DNA of 42,298 bases from an uncultured Erysipelotrichaceae bacterium (GCA_949289855.1 CASEPS010000012.1:1-42298), one strand, 5' to 3'. Numbered from the stretch's first letter, positions 33,225 to 41,430 are shown. Notes: generated from the sequence alone by a model not told the origin. Numbers and translations are program-made.

Positions 33225-34349
33225 ATGAAGGAGAAAATCAAAAAAGTCATTAAGAGTCCGATATTTACCATTGTTTTTGTCATCTCATTGACGGGTCTTG
33301 TATTATGGCTGACCCTTAGAAATGATTTTGACCAGGTCGTGGAAATGTTGCGCAATGCCAATATATGGATGCTGTTATTCATTGCCGGTCTGATGGTTTT
33401 TGACAGGGTAATCCATGGCTGGGGACTGAAGAAGGAATGCAATGTATCCTGTCCGGATTACAAATGGTCACAGGGCTTTGTCAATTCTTATACGGGCTCA
33501 TTATTCAACAACATCACACCATCCGCATCGGGCGGCCAGTTTGCCCAGGTGTATATCTTTACAAGACAGGGTGTACCGGTTTCCAATGCCATTGGTGTTT
33601 TGTGGCTGGATTTCATCATCTACCAGACAACCATGAGCATCTTTGTGCTGTTGCTGCTGATATTGCGGTTTGGTTATTATTTCTCTCATTACTCCCAGTT
33701 TTTTATCATTGTCCTGTTTGGTTTTGTGGTCAATACAGCTGTCATCCTTGCTCTTTGGGCAATGGTGCGCTTTCCTCGTTTCTACCACTGGCTTTCTACA
33801 TCAGGTGTCAATATCGGTGCAAAGCTGCATCTGATCAAGGACAAGGAAAAGACAAAGAAGAGTATTGAAGACCAGCTTGCCCGCTTTGAAAAGGAAGTTG
33901 TGGTACTCAAGAATAACAAGAAAATGATTTTCAAGATTGCCCTCAGCAACCTCCTGCGCCTGACCATCTATTACAGTGTGCCTTTCTTCTGTGCGATTGC
34001 ACTGCATATTCCGATCGGCTTTGACAAGATGCTCGACGTTCTTGCGCTTTCTTCCTTTGTGGCTATGGTTAATGCCTTTGTGCCATTGCCAGGGTCCTCT
34101 GGTGGTACAGAAGCTTCCTTTATCCTGATGTTTTCTACATTGTTCAACCGCATTGATGTTTCTTCCATCATGATTTTATGGCGTGTGATGACATATTATT
34201 TCCAGACCCTGCTGGGTGGTGTTGTCTTCCTGTATGGAAAGACAAGACCAATCGTCATACACGATAACATTCAGCTCATGCCTGCTGGTGAGAATACTGT
34301 AAACAGCAGTGGGGATGATGGTAAAATAGACAACGGAGGTCTTTCATGA
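33225..34349 (+). CDS. Flippase-like membrane protein (UPF0104 / lysylphosphatidylglycerol synthase TM family)
   Basis: A polytopic membrane protein of 374 residues with about eight hydrophobic segments. The motif NNITPSASGGQFAQVYIF near residue 90 and PLPGSSGGTEASF near 290 are signatures of the UPF0104/LPG-synthase transmembrane family, which resembles the flippase half of MprF. It lacks the soluble aminoacyl-transferase domain. Placed between two glycolipid glycosyltransferases, it may translocate or help make the glycolipid (inference). ATG 33225 is preferred to 33216, which sits only two bases after the AAAGGA site. It overlaps the next gene by four bases. Confidence 0.87.
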   Translation: MKEKIKKVIKSPIFTIVFVISLTGLVLWLTLRNDFDQVVEMLRNANIWMLLFIAGLMVFDRVIHGWGLKKECNVSCPDYKWSQGFVNSYTGSLFNNITPSASGGQFAQVYIFTRQGVPVSNAIGVLWLDFIIYQTTMSIFVLLLLILRFGYYFSHYSQFFIIVLFGFVVNTAVILALWAMVRFPRFYHWLSTSGVNIGAKLHLIKDKEKTKKSIEDQLARFEKEVVVLKNNKKMIFKIALSNLLRLTIYYSVPFFCAIALHIPIGFDKMLDVLALSSFVAMVNAFVPLPGSSGGTEASFILMFSTLFNRIDVSSIMILWRVMTYYFQTLLGGVVFLYGKTRPIVIHDNIQLMPAGENTVNSSGDDGKIDNGGLS

Positions 34350-36340
34350 GAATTGGACTGTTTTCAGATACATATCCACCAGAAATCAATGGTGTAGCAA
34401 ATAGTACATATATCCTGCGCACGGAATTGTTGAAACAGGGACATGATGTCTATGTCATCACAACAAATTCTGAAGGGGGCGTTGCAACACACTGGGAAGA
34501 GAATGGCACCATCCTGCGCTTTAAGGGTGCTGAATTGAAATTCCTGTATGGTTATGTCTTGACTTCACCATTTCATTTCAAAGCCCTGCAGGAAATCAAG
34601 GATCTGAATCTCGATGTCATTCATGCCCAGACTGAATTCGGGGTAGGTATCTTTGCCCATATTTGTGCTTCACAATTGGATATTCCACTTGTCAGCACAT
34701 ATCATACAACCTATGAGGATTACACCCATTATGTCAATCTGATCAATTCCAAGACAGTAGATGAATATGCCAAAAAACTGATTGGCAGGTTATCAAAGCT
34801 CTATGGCAATTCCAGTGTCAGGGTTATTTCACCAAGTGAGAAAACAAAGACGATGCTGGAGAGTTATCATATCCGCCGCAACATTGATGTCATTCCAACC
34901 GGACTTATGCTCGATGATTTTTCACCTGCGAAGAAGGATATGGAGAAAACACATGCCATCCGTCAGAAATATGGATTTACAGATGATGATATCGTTATTG
35001 TGACCGTTGGCAGACTCGCTGAAGAAAAGTCGGTGGATGTAGTGGTCGATGCTTTTGAAAATGCATCCAGGAAATATGACAATATCCGTCTGATGATTGT
35101 TGGTGGTGGTCCTGATTATGACAAGATCAAAAAGGATGTCACAGAAAGAGGGCTTGGGGATAAGGTATGTCTTACCGGTCCTTTGCCAAAGGAAGAAATA
35201 CCGGATATTTACCGCAGTGCTGATGTCTTTATTTCTGCCAGTCTTACCGAAACACAGGGCATGACATTCATTGAAGCACTGGCAAGTGGTATTCCGCTTT
35301 TTGTGCGCTATGATGAGGTGCTTGCCCATCTTGTGGATGAAGGGAAGACAGGCTGGTTCTATGAAGATGCGAATGACTTTACAGTTCAGCTGAAAAAGTA
35401 TCTTTCTCTTTCTGCAGAAGAAAAAGATATTATGCGGGAAAACTGTACAAAACAGGTTGTTTCCTACAGCAGTCAGACATTTGCGGAAAAGGTAGTCGAT
35501 GTATATAACAAGGCGATTGAAGAATATCATGGCTATGCCCGCATCGATGATGTGGCTGTCAGGGATTCCTATGTACAGTTGTATCTTGTAACAAGTACAA
35601 AGGAAGAAAAGCGCCTCATCGTTTCTATGGATGATTATGCAGAGCTTGGATTACGTAAAGGTGGCATGATTCCGATTCCTGAAATAGAGGAATTGCAGGA
35701 AAAGCAGGAAGGTGTAGCCGCGTACCAGAGCTGTATCCGTCGTATTACGGTGAAAGATCGTACTCGTAAAGAGATGTATGACTGGCTTTGCAAAGAGACA
35801 AAGTGTGATATCCGCACGATCAACGACATCATCGATAAACTGGAAAGCAAAGGGTATATTGATGATGAACGGTATTGTGAAGAAGCTGTCACCTCTATGC
35901 TGGCATCATTTCTTGGCAGAGAACGTATTGAAAAGGACCTTGTGCGCAAAGGCCTGCCTTTGGAAATGATACAGAAGGCGATGGATGAACATCCTGACAG
36001 CGAAGAAGAGGATGCTTTTGACTATGCAGAAAAGATGCTCAACGGATTGAAGAATGATTCCGTGCGCAGACAGAAATATGCCATCCGCAACAAGTTGTTA
36101 CAAAGAGGTTATGGTGGGGAAATTGCTGATAAGGTTCTGGCAAAGCTTGATTTTTCCCGCAGTGAGTCACGTGAGACCGAAAACCTCAAACGCTGTGCTG
36201 CCAAGGCAAAACACCGCTATGAAAAGCAATATAGTGGTTCTGCATGCAGAAACCGTGTCTATCGTTATTGTGCAGGACAGGGCTATAACAGTGAGGACAT
36301 TTATGCGGTAATGGATGAAATGGAGTGGAATGATGACTAA
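34346..36340 (+). CDS. GT4 glycosyltransferase (alpha-monoglucosyl-diacylglycerol synthase type) fused to RecX
   Basis: A 664-residue fusion. Residues 1-395 are a GT4 enzyme like alpha-monoglucosyldiacylglycerol synthase: SDTYPPEINGVAN (8-20), STYHTTYEDY (117-126), VGRLAEEKSVD (221-231), GGGPDYDK and the acidic motif ETQGMTFIE (302-310). Residues about 405-664 are a complete RecX-like protein, including the N-terminal beta strands (VQLYLVTSTKEEKRLIVS), the helical repeat RTRKEMYDWL, LESKGYIDDERYCEEAV (499-515), GRERIEKDLVRKGL and KLLQRGYGGE. RecX modulates RecA filaments in other bacteria. The frame is continuous, with no internal start and ribosome site at the junction. It overlaps the upstream and downstream genes. 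Confidence 0.88.
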   Translation: MRIGLFSDTYPPEINGVANSTYILRTELLKQGHDVYVITTNSEGGVATHWEENGTILRFKGAELKFLYGYVLTSPFHFKALQEIKDLNLDVIHAQTEFGVGIFAHICASQLDIPLVSTYHTTYEDYTHYVNLINSKTVDEYAKKLIGRLSKLYGNSSVRVISPSEKTKTMLESYHIRRNIDVIPTGLMLDDFSPAKKDMEKTHAIRQKYGFTDDDIVIVTVGRLAEEKSVDVVVDAFENASRKYDNIRLMIVGGGPDYDKIKKDVTERGLGDKVCLTGPLPKEEIPDIYRSADVFISASLTETQGMTFIEALASGIPLFVRYDEVLAHLVDEGKTGWFYEDANDFTVQLKKYLSLSAEEKDIMRENCTKQVVSYSSQTFAEKVVDVYNKAIEEYHGYARIDDVAVRDSYVQLYLVTSTKEEKRLIVSMDDYAELGLRKGGMIPIPEIEELQEKQEGVAAYQSCIRRITVKDRTRKEMYDWLCKETKCDIRTINDIIDKLESKGYIDDERYCEEAVTSMLASFLGRERIEKDLVRKGLPLEMIQKAMDEHPDSEEEDAFDYAEKMLNGLKNDSVRRQKYAIRNKLLQRGYGGEIADKVLAKLDFSRSESRETENLKRCAAKAKHRYEKQYSGSACRNRVYRYCAGQGYNSEDIYAVMDEMEWNDD

Positions 36341-37277
36341 AATCAAAGATTTAGCAGAGAAGATGCGGCTTGTACAGCCGCTGTTGATAAAAGAAGTAAA
36401 GAATGGCACAACAGCCAAAGGTGCACCATACCTGACAGTGACAGTATCAGATGATACCGGTATGATTGAAGGCAAGTTCTGGGATGTCAAACCAGAAGAT
36501 GTAGAGAATATTCATGTTGGTCAGGTAGCAATGGTTTCCTTTGAAGTGCTTGACTATAAAAACAACCTGCAGCTGCGCATTAACAGAATTGAAGCGCTGG
36601 ATCAGAAGACAGTGGACCTCAATGCCTTTGCGACAGCTTCCAGTACACCTCTTAATGCCCGGCAGAAGAAGGTCAGGGAACTTGTTTACAGCATTCACAA
36701 TGATGTATTGCGTACCCTTGTGACAGGTATGTTGTCGAAAGTCAGTGAAAAGTATTTCACCTATCCGGCAGCTTCCAAAATCCACCATAACTTCATCGGT
36801 GGACTTTCTGAGCATTCCATATCCATGGCTGAGATGTGTCTTGTCATCGCTGACCATTATCCACAGCTCAACCGTGACCTGTTACTCGCAGGAGCATTAG
36901 TCCATGATGTGGGAAAGACAGTGGAAATGAGTGGACCTGTCACAACGGAATATACCCTTGAAGGCAAACTCGAAGGGCATATTTCCATTGCCAATGGCAT
37001 TTTGACAGAGGTGGCAGAAAGCAAAGGTCTTGAAGGCAGGGAGGAAACTACCCTCCTGCATCATATGATACTTTCACATCATGGTCATTATGAGTTTGGT
37101 TCACCGGTATTGCCGATGATTCAGGAAGCAGAGGTGCTATCCATTGTAGATAACCTTGATGCAAGAATGAATACATTAAAGCAGGCATTAGATGCAACAA
37201 AGCCAGGAAACTGGACAAGCAAGATGTTTGCTCTCGATAACAGACAGTTCTACAAGCCACAATTCGAGCAGGAGTAA
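36333..37277 (+). CDS. yhaM: 3'-5' exoribonuclease YhaM
   Basis: YhaM is an exonuclease that trims RNA (and DNA) 3' ends. At 314 residues it matches the usual length. Residues 1-95 form an OB-fold nucleic-acid domain (GAPYLTVTVSDDTGMIEGKFWD), and residues 130-300 an HD phosphohydrolase domain with HHNFIGGLSEHS, ALVHDVGKT, a LLHHMILSHHG motif and the ADVL-like SIVDNLDARM segment that supplies metal ligands. ATG 36333 has GGAG seven bases upstream; ATG 36330 is directly adjacent. It overlaps the RecX fusion gene by eight bases and precedes murT by three, so it is in the same operon. Confidence 0.95.
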   Translation: MTKIKDLAEKMRLVQPLLIKEVKNGTTAKGAPYLTVTVSDDTGMIEGKFWDVKPEDVENIHVGQVAMVSFEVLDYKNNLQLRINRIEALDQKTVDLNAFATASSTPLNARQKKVRELVYSIHNDVLRTLVTGMLSKVSEKYFTYPAASKIHHNFIGGLSEHSISMAEMCLVIADHYPQLNRDLLLAGALVHDVGKTVEMSGPVTTEYTLEGKLEGHISIANGILTEVAESKGLEGREETTLLHHMILSHHGHYEFGSPVLPMIQEAEVLSIVDNLDARMNTLKQALDATKPGNWTSKMFALDNRQFYKPQFEQE

Positions 37278-37280
37278 TTT

Positions 37281-38591
37281 ATGAATCTCAAACTTGCAAT
37301 TGTAAAACTTGCATCATTTGTATTGCATAAACTCGGCAGGGGTGGCTCCTTCCCGGGACAGCTTGCTTTGAAGATGGATCCGGACTTTATTGCCCGCTTC
37401 CATATGCCGGAGATTGTCATTCTTGTTACGGGTACAAATGGCAAAACAACAACCCAGAACCTGCTGGCAGAAGCATTGCGCGCTTCTGGTTTAAAGGTGA
37501 TCAATAACCGCCGGGGAGATAATCTCAATGTTGGTATTGCTTCTCTGCTTGCGTCGAACAGTGACCTTTCCTTTCATGTCAAAGCAGATGCGGCTGTTAT
37601 TGAAGTCGATGAATTAACGGTATACAGACAGTTTAAAAACCTTCGTCCATCCGCCCTTGTTGTGACAAACTTCTTCCGCGATCAGCTTGATCGGGCAGGA
37701 GAGATGGAAACCATTATCCTGAAGATCATGGAAGTGACCAAGGACTTTACCGGTCATCTGATTCTCAATGGCAATGATCCTAATGTATTGCGCATTGGCA
37801 TGAATGCAACAAAGGCAAAGGTTCATTACTTTGCGGTAGATGAAACAAAGATAAGCCGCAAGACAACCGATGAAGCAAGTGAAGGAAAGTTCTGTCCAAT
37901 CTGCGGCAATCCACTTCACTACAGGTATTACCAGTATTCGCATATCGGTTCCTTTTATTGTGAACATGATGGGTTTGGCAAAGTGCCATATGATGTAGAA
38001 GTGAGTGATGTGGACTTCCATGCCGGTACCTTTACAACAGGCAACCGCGTCTACCATTCCTTTATTAATACGATTTATGCCATCTATAACTGTGCAGCAG
38101 TGCTTACAGCATTGAAGGTTTTTGACATTGACCCACAATGTGCAGATGAAGTATTTTCTGCTTTTGTCTTAAAAGAAGGCAGAAATGAATGTTTCCAGTT
38201 ATCGAAACCATGTATTCTCAACCTTGCCAAAAACCCGACTGGTACAAATGAAGTATTGAAGTATATCATCAGCCGTGAAGGCAGAAAGAACATATGCATT
38301 ATTCTCAATGACAATGACCAGGATGGCAGGGATGTCAGCTGGATATGGGATGCCCATTTTGAAAGACTCAGCCAGGGAGATGTCAACCAGATCGTATGCA
38401 GTGGTCTCAGAGCATATGATATGGCATTGCGTCTGAAGTATGAAGGACTTGAAGATAAAATCATCGTCATTGAAGATCTGACAGAGGCTGTGAAGTGGCT
38501 CGATCAGGCAGATCTTGACAGCTATATGATTTCTACCTATACCGCATTGCATCCGGTAAGGGCGATTCTCAAAAAGGAGGAACATGCATGA
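37281..38591 (+). CDS. murT: Lipid II isoglutaminyl synthase, Mur ligase subunit MurT
   Basis: MurT activates the alpha-carboxylate of D-Glu in lipid II, which is then amidated with ammonia from GatD to give D-isoglutamine. This 436-residue protein has the Mur-ligase ATP loop TGTNGKTTT (50-58), RRGDNLNVG, and the central EVDEL motif (109-113). It also has the zinc-ribbon insertion typical of MurT, and the C-terminal DUF1727 region with NPTGTNEVL and ILNDNDQDGRDVSWIWD. The ribbon has C205, C208 and C227, but the fourth ligand position is not a cysteine (His229 or Asp230 is nearby). It overlaps gatD by four bases. Confidence 0.95.
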   Translation: MNLKLAIVKLASFVLHKLGRGGSFPGQLALKMDPDFIARFHMPEIVILVTGTNGKTTTQNLLAEALRASGLKVINNRRGDNLNVGIASLLASNSDLSFHVKADAAVIEVDELTVYRQFKNLRPSALVVTNFFRDQLDRAGEMETIILKIMEVTKDFTGHLILNGNDPNVLRIGMNATKAKVHYFAVDETKISRKTTDEASEGKFCPICGNPLHYRYYQYSHIGSFYCEHDGFGKVPYDVEVSDVDFHAGTFTTGNRVYHSFINTIYAIYNCAAVLTALKVFDIDPQCADEVFSAFVLKEGRNECFQLSKPCILNLAKNPTGTNEVLKYIISREGRKNICIILNDNDQDGRDVSWIWDAHFERLSQGDVNQIVCSGLRAYDMALRLKYEGLEDKIIVIEDLTEAVKWLDQADLDSYMISTYTALHPVRAILKKEEHA

Positions 38592-39322
38592 TGGAGCTGA
38601 AAATACTCTGGATGTACCATGATCTCATGGACCTGTATGGGGATAAGGGCAATGCGGAAGTATTGCGTGTGCGCGCCCAAAAACGGGGTATTGATGTCAC
38701 ACTGGATACCTGTACCATAGGGGAAAAGAAAGATATATCCGACTATGACCTCTTCTTTATGGGAGGTGGTGCTGACCATGAACAGGGGCTGATTCATGAA
38801 GACCTGCTGTCACGCCGGGAAAATATACAGAAAGCTATGGATGAGAAGACCGCGTTCCTGTTGATTTGTGGTGCCTATCAGCTGTTTGGTCAATATTATC
38901 GTGACCAGGATGGTCATACGATAGAAGGTCTGCATTTCTTTGACTACTATACAGAAGCCACAAACCGCAATCACCGCTGCATTGGCAACATTGCTATTGA
39001 AACAACCATTGATGGTGAAACATTCCCGGTTGTCGGTTTTGAAAACCATGGTGGTGAGACAAAGAATGTCACCACACCATTTGGAAGAGTGCTCAAAGGA
39101 CATGGCAATACCTTTGAAGGTGGTTATGAAGGCTTCATGAGTGAACAGGTCATTGCGACCTATATGCATGGCCCACTATTACCAAAAAACCCAAAGATTG
39201 CAGATGCTGTCCTCCTGAGGGCACTGCATAAGCGTTATCCTGATGCGGTACTTACACCATTGGACGATACATTGGAAATCAAGGCACAACAGGTGATGCT
39301 AAAACGATTGAATGTGATCTGA
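38588..39322 (+). CDS. gatD: Lipid II isoglutaminyl synthase, glutaminase subunit GatD
   Basis: GatD is a class I glutamine amidotransferase-like subunit that supplies ammonia to MurT. In the 244 residues, the nucleophile Cys94 is in LLICGAYQLFG and the catalytic His194 in YMHGPLLPKNP. The conserved MYHDLMDLYGDKGN and FENHGGET segments also fit the family. Two ATG codons begin the frame after AAGGAGG. It is coupled to murT and followed by a terminator that ends the operon begun by the glycosyltransferases. Confidence 0.96.
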   Translation: MMELKILWMYHDLMDLYGDKGNAEVLRVRAQKRGIDVTLDTCTIGEKKDISDYDLFFMGGGADHEQGLIHEDLLSRRENIQKAMDEKTAFLLICGAYQLFGQYYRDQDGHTIEGLHFFDYYTEATNRNHRCIGNIAIETTIDGETFPVVGFENHGGETKNVTTPFGRVLKGHGNTFEGGYEGFMSEQVIATYMHGPLLPKNPKIADAVLLRALHKRYPDAVLTPLDDTLEIKAQQVMLKRLNVI

Positions 39323-39528
39323 TGTCTGCAATGCAGACATTTTTTCTCTTTCTCGTATTTTACCAAAAGATAAGGAATTTCTTTTGGATCATATACTGAA
39401 AACAAAAGGGAATGTGCTAATGTCGTATCGGACATCAGTTTTTCACACTCCTTTTCAGAAAGTGACAGATCTGCTGGGAATTCTATTTTTTGATATGGCG
39501 TGCTCTGAGAATTAAATATAACATCCAT
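39235..39528 (-). CDS. Possible small third gene or decayed extension in the secreted-protein unit
   Basis: An open frame of about 97 codons without a convincing ribosome site. It begins inside the 3' end of the small membrane protein gene and runs over the gatD terminator into the end of gatD on the opposite strand. The middle part (for example EFPADLSLSEKECEK) has protein-like composition and ordinary codons. The antisense overlap with gatD argues that at least its last third is not genuine. It may be a short gene, or the frameshifted tail of a longer version of the gene at 39483. No family recognised. Confidence 0.22.
   Translation of the reverse strand: MDVIFNSQSTPYQKIEFPADLSLSEKECEKLMSDTTLAHSLLFSVYDPKEIPYLLVKYEKEKKCLHCRHQITFNRFSITCCALISNVSSNGVSTASG
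39322..39347 (+). terminator. Terminator after gatD
   Basis: A hairpin with arms ATGTCTGCA (39322-39330) and TGCAGACAT (39332-39340), then a T run. It works for the plus strand only; the minus strand has no U tract after it. Confidence 0.85.
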
Positions 39529-39722
39529 ATCAAGGCGATAAGAATTCCACATTGTCCCAGGTTAATCTGATAAAGAATTGCTGATTTTGCATCTGCTATC
39601 ATCCATATTATGTTATAAAGTACGTATCCAAAGAAAATCAGAATGATACTTAATAACAAGTCTTTAGTTGTATTGCGATCATCAGTAATTCTATTCAGAA
39701 TTTCGCGGATTTTCCTAATCAT
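39483..39722 (-). CDS. Small two-helix membrane protein, candidate immunity protein
   Basis: A 79-residue protein: a charged N-terminus, two hydrophobic helices (about residues 22-42 and 52-72) and a basic tail (RARHIKK). No family recognised. Its start overlaps the stop of the secreted protein gene by eight bases, so it is probably translated by coupling. A small membrane protein directly downstream of a secreted protein with a hydrophobic Gly/Ala-rich domain recalls bacteriocin-immunity pairs, but this is inference only. Base composition is AT-rich, unlike the core genes to its left. Confidence 0.6.
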   Translation of the reverse strand: MIRKIREILNRITDDRNTTKDLLLSIILIFFGYVLYNIIWMIADAKSAILYQINLGQCGILIALIWMLYLILRARHIKK

Positions 39723-40365
39723 GCCATTCTATAACCCTATATACAAAAGCCCATGAAATATCTAATTCAATTTTGGCAAATTGAAGTTTTTTGCTTCGTA
39801 CAGAATTGGCAATCATACCACAATATGCACTAACTGCGCTTGCGCCTAATGATACTGCTAATCCCGCGCCAGTAGCGAATAACAAACCATATGCAGCTGA
39901 TACACTTCCCATAGCTGTACTACATGTTTCTAAGTCGCTGGCAAATGCTTCTGCAGCTGCGTTAGTTCTGAAAATATGTCTCACTCCCCACCAGAATTGA
40001 TCTGTTTGATGTGCCGCATAAGCTCTCATTATTTCAGTGCTGGAACCAGATGAGATCTTTTTAGAATCGTCATCAATAGTAAGGTTATTGACATATACAT
40101 AATTATTAGCTCTTTCCAACATAGAACTTGCTGTATGAAGCACTCTTGAATCCATTGTTGTTTCTTCAGGAACAGACAATACATATCTGTTATTCTGAAC
40201 AATTACATATTGGTCAACCTCACTTATTTCAGAGATAGATAATGATGGTTCAGTTATAGATGCTGATTGTGTGCTGGTATTAGCAGCAGAATAATCTGCA
40301 TCCACAGGGTTAATATTGATTAATAACATCATTGTAGAGATGAAGCATACTAACATCTTTTTCAT
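39715..40365 (-). CDS. Secreted protein of unknown function with hydrophobic C-terminal domain
   Basis: A 216-residue protein with a clear signal peptide (basic start, hydrophobic core to about residue 20, cleavage likely near VDADYS). The mature part has a polar region (YVIVQNNRYVLSVP) and then a QFWWGVRHIFRTNAAAEAFASD stretch starting near residue 117. A Gly/Ala-rich hydrophobic segment follows (about 145-180), and the tail ends EWHD. The WWG motif before a hydrophobic hairpin recalls uncharacterised secreted proteins of Gram-positives, some suspected to be antimicrobial; I cannot name the family. A GAAAGGAG site precedes the ATG. Palindromes resembling an XRE operator lie about 190 bases upstream. 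Confidence 0.72.
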   Translation of the reverse strand: MKKMLVCFISTMMLLININPVDADYSAANTSTQSASITEPSLSISEISEVDQYVIVQNNRYVLSVPEETTMDSRVLHTASSMLERANNYVYVNNLTIDDDSKKISSGSSTEIMRAYAAHQTDQFWWGVRHIFRTNAAAEAFASDLETCSTAMGSVSAAYGLLFATGAGLAVSLGASAVSAYCGMIANSVRSKKLQFAKIELDISWAFVYRVIEWHD

Positions 40366-40552
40366 TTGATTTCTCCTTTCGTCATTTTAATTACATCAAA
40401 AGATAGTATGGTTAGTTAGTGATTCCAGTTTTAATTGCTGGTTTGGTTATACGATATCATTTTCCTCACTCATCCTTTCATTTACAGATCTGTCAGTTTC
40501 TTCCGTCTCCTTTATAATATTGATTAACTATAAATGTTATTCAAAATTCATT

Positions 40553-40581
40553 ATTCTTATTCATGAATAATGAATAAGAAT
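40553..40581. repeat. Inverted repeat, candidate XRE operator
   Basis: Twelve-base arms ATTCTTATTCAT (40553-40564) and ATGAATAAGAAT (40570-40581) with a five-base spacer are perfectly complementary. Nested in it is the palindrome TTATTCATGAATAA (40557-40570), which recurs twice at 42002-42035 upstream of the other secreted gene. Confidence 0.7.
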
Positions 40582-40599
40582 ACGAATACCACAATAAGG

Positions 40600-40629
40600 T
40601 TGACAATCTGTATTTAACACTCTAATTAT
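40600..40629 (+). promoter_or_regulatory. Possible promoter for the XRE regulator
   Basis: A perfect TTGACA (40600-40605) and AATTAT (40624-40629) with an 18-base spacer, just downstream of the inverted repeat. The leader to the regulator gene would be about 310 bases, so a closer promoter (TATAAA near 40881) is an alternative. Confidence 0.35.
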
Positions 40630-40946
40630 TGAATTCATGATAGTCATTTCCATTGGGGATACTCTATTGATAGGACGATAAGTTTGGTTCATAATAAAAG
40701 AAACAGTGTTCTAAGAAATGTATATAAGATGCACGGAAAAACAAAATCCTGTTGAACAACATGGGAGGCTCTTGTATGAAGGTTGGTTATTACTGATGAA
40801 GTACTGCATATAAAAATGAGGTCAGACAGGTGATAGTGTAAAGGATTAACATAATTCACAAACTGCATGCTGTCAGACTATTATAAAAAAGTTAGATAAA
40901 CAATATTACTGATCGGAAAAATATATGAAAATGAGAGGGGTTAAAT

Positions 40947-41426
40947 ATGAATTTTGCAGAATTGTTGAAACAGACAAGAAAGAAAAAGGGACTTTCTCAG
41001 GAAGAAGCTGCAGATGAACTTCATATTAGTCAGGCAACTTATTCCAGGTATGAAAGAGGCGAATCAAAACCAAAGGAAGATATGATAAGTATAATAGAAC
41101 AGTTTTGTGGAATACCTGCTGAAGAAATTCAAAACATTCTGAATAACAGTATGTTAGAACAAGAATCCCATGTGAATAATACCCAAATCAAAATAAAAGA
41201 AACACCAGTGCCGGATAATGTGGGACAAATAGTGTTTCTGATCCTGATTGGAGTATCTATTTACTTTCCGATATGCGCCTGGCTGGCAATCTATTGGGCA
41301 TATACCAACCATTTCAAGAAATGGGTAATTATGGGTACTGCTGTATTTGCTTTTATATTGACGTTCTTTTATTTGAACCAGATTTATTTTATACTTCCAG
41401 CACGCACATCATATTCAATAGAATAA
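40947..41426 (+). CDS. XRE-family regulator with C-terminal membrane segments
   Basis: A 159-residue protein. Residues 1-60 are a Cro/CI-type helix-turn-helix (LLKQTRKKKGLSQEEAADEL then ISQATYSRYERGESKP). After a polar linker, two hydrophobic segments lie at about residues 90-115 and 120-145, so the DNA-binding domain should be tethered to the inner face of the membrane. Such XRE-TM proteins can sense membrane or peptide signals. It lies between two secreted-protein genes with matching palindromes, the natural candidates for its operators (inference). AGAGGGG precedes the ATG. It converges on the DUF5626-like gene with only four bases between stops. Confidence 0.85.
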   Translation: MNFAELLKQTRKKKGLSQEEAADELHISQATYSRYERGESKPKEDMISIIEQFCGIPAEEIQNILNNSMLEQESHVNNTQIKIKETPVPDNVGQIVFLILIGVSIYFPICAWLAIYWAYTNHFKKWVIMGTAVFAFILTFFYLNQIYFILPARTSYSIE

Positions 41427-41430
41427 GTGA

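Larger units (their letters stand above)
40366..40946. other. Intergenic region of the accessory islet
   Basis: About 580 AT-rich bases without a convincing gene. It holds the inverted repeat at 40553-40581, a perfect TTGACA -35 on the plus strand at 40600, and a six-codon frame with a good ribosome site (ATG 40776 to TGA 40796, GGGAGG at 40763-40768). It probably serves as promoter and leader for the secreted-protein unit (minus strand) and the XRE gene (plus strand). Confidence 0.6.

Noticed and set aside
34346-36340. Two separate genes (glycosyltransferase, then recX) misread as one
   Set aside because: The frame is uninterrupted, and no start codon with a ribosome site occurs near residues 395-410; the sequence supports a single fused product.
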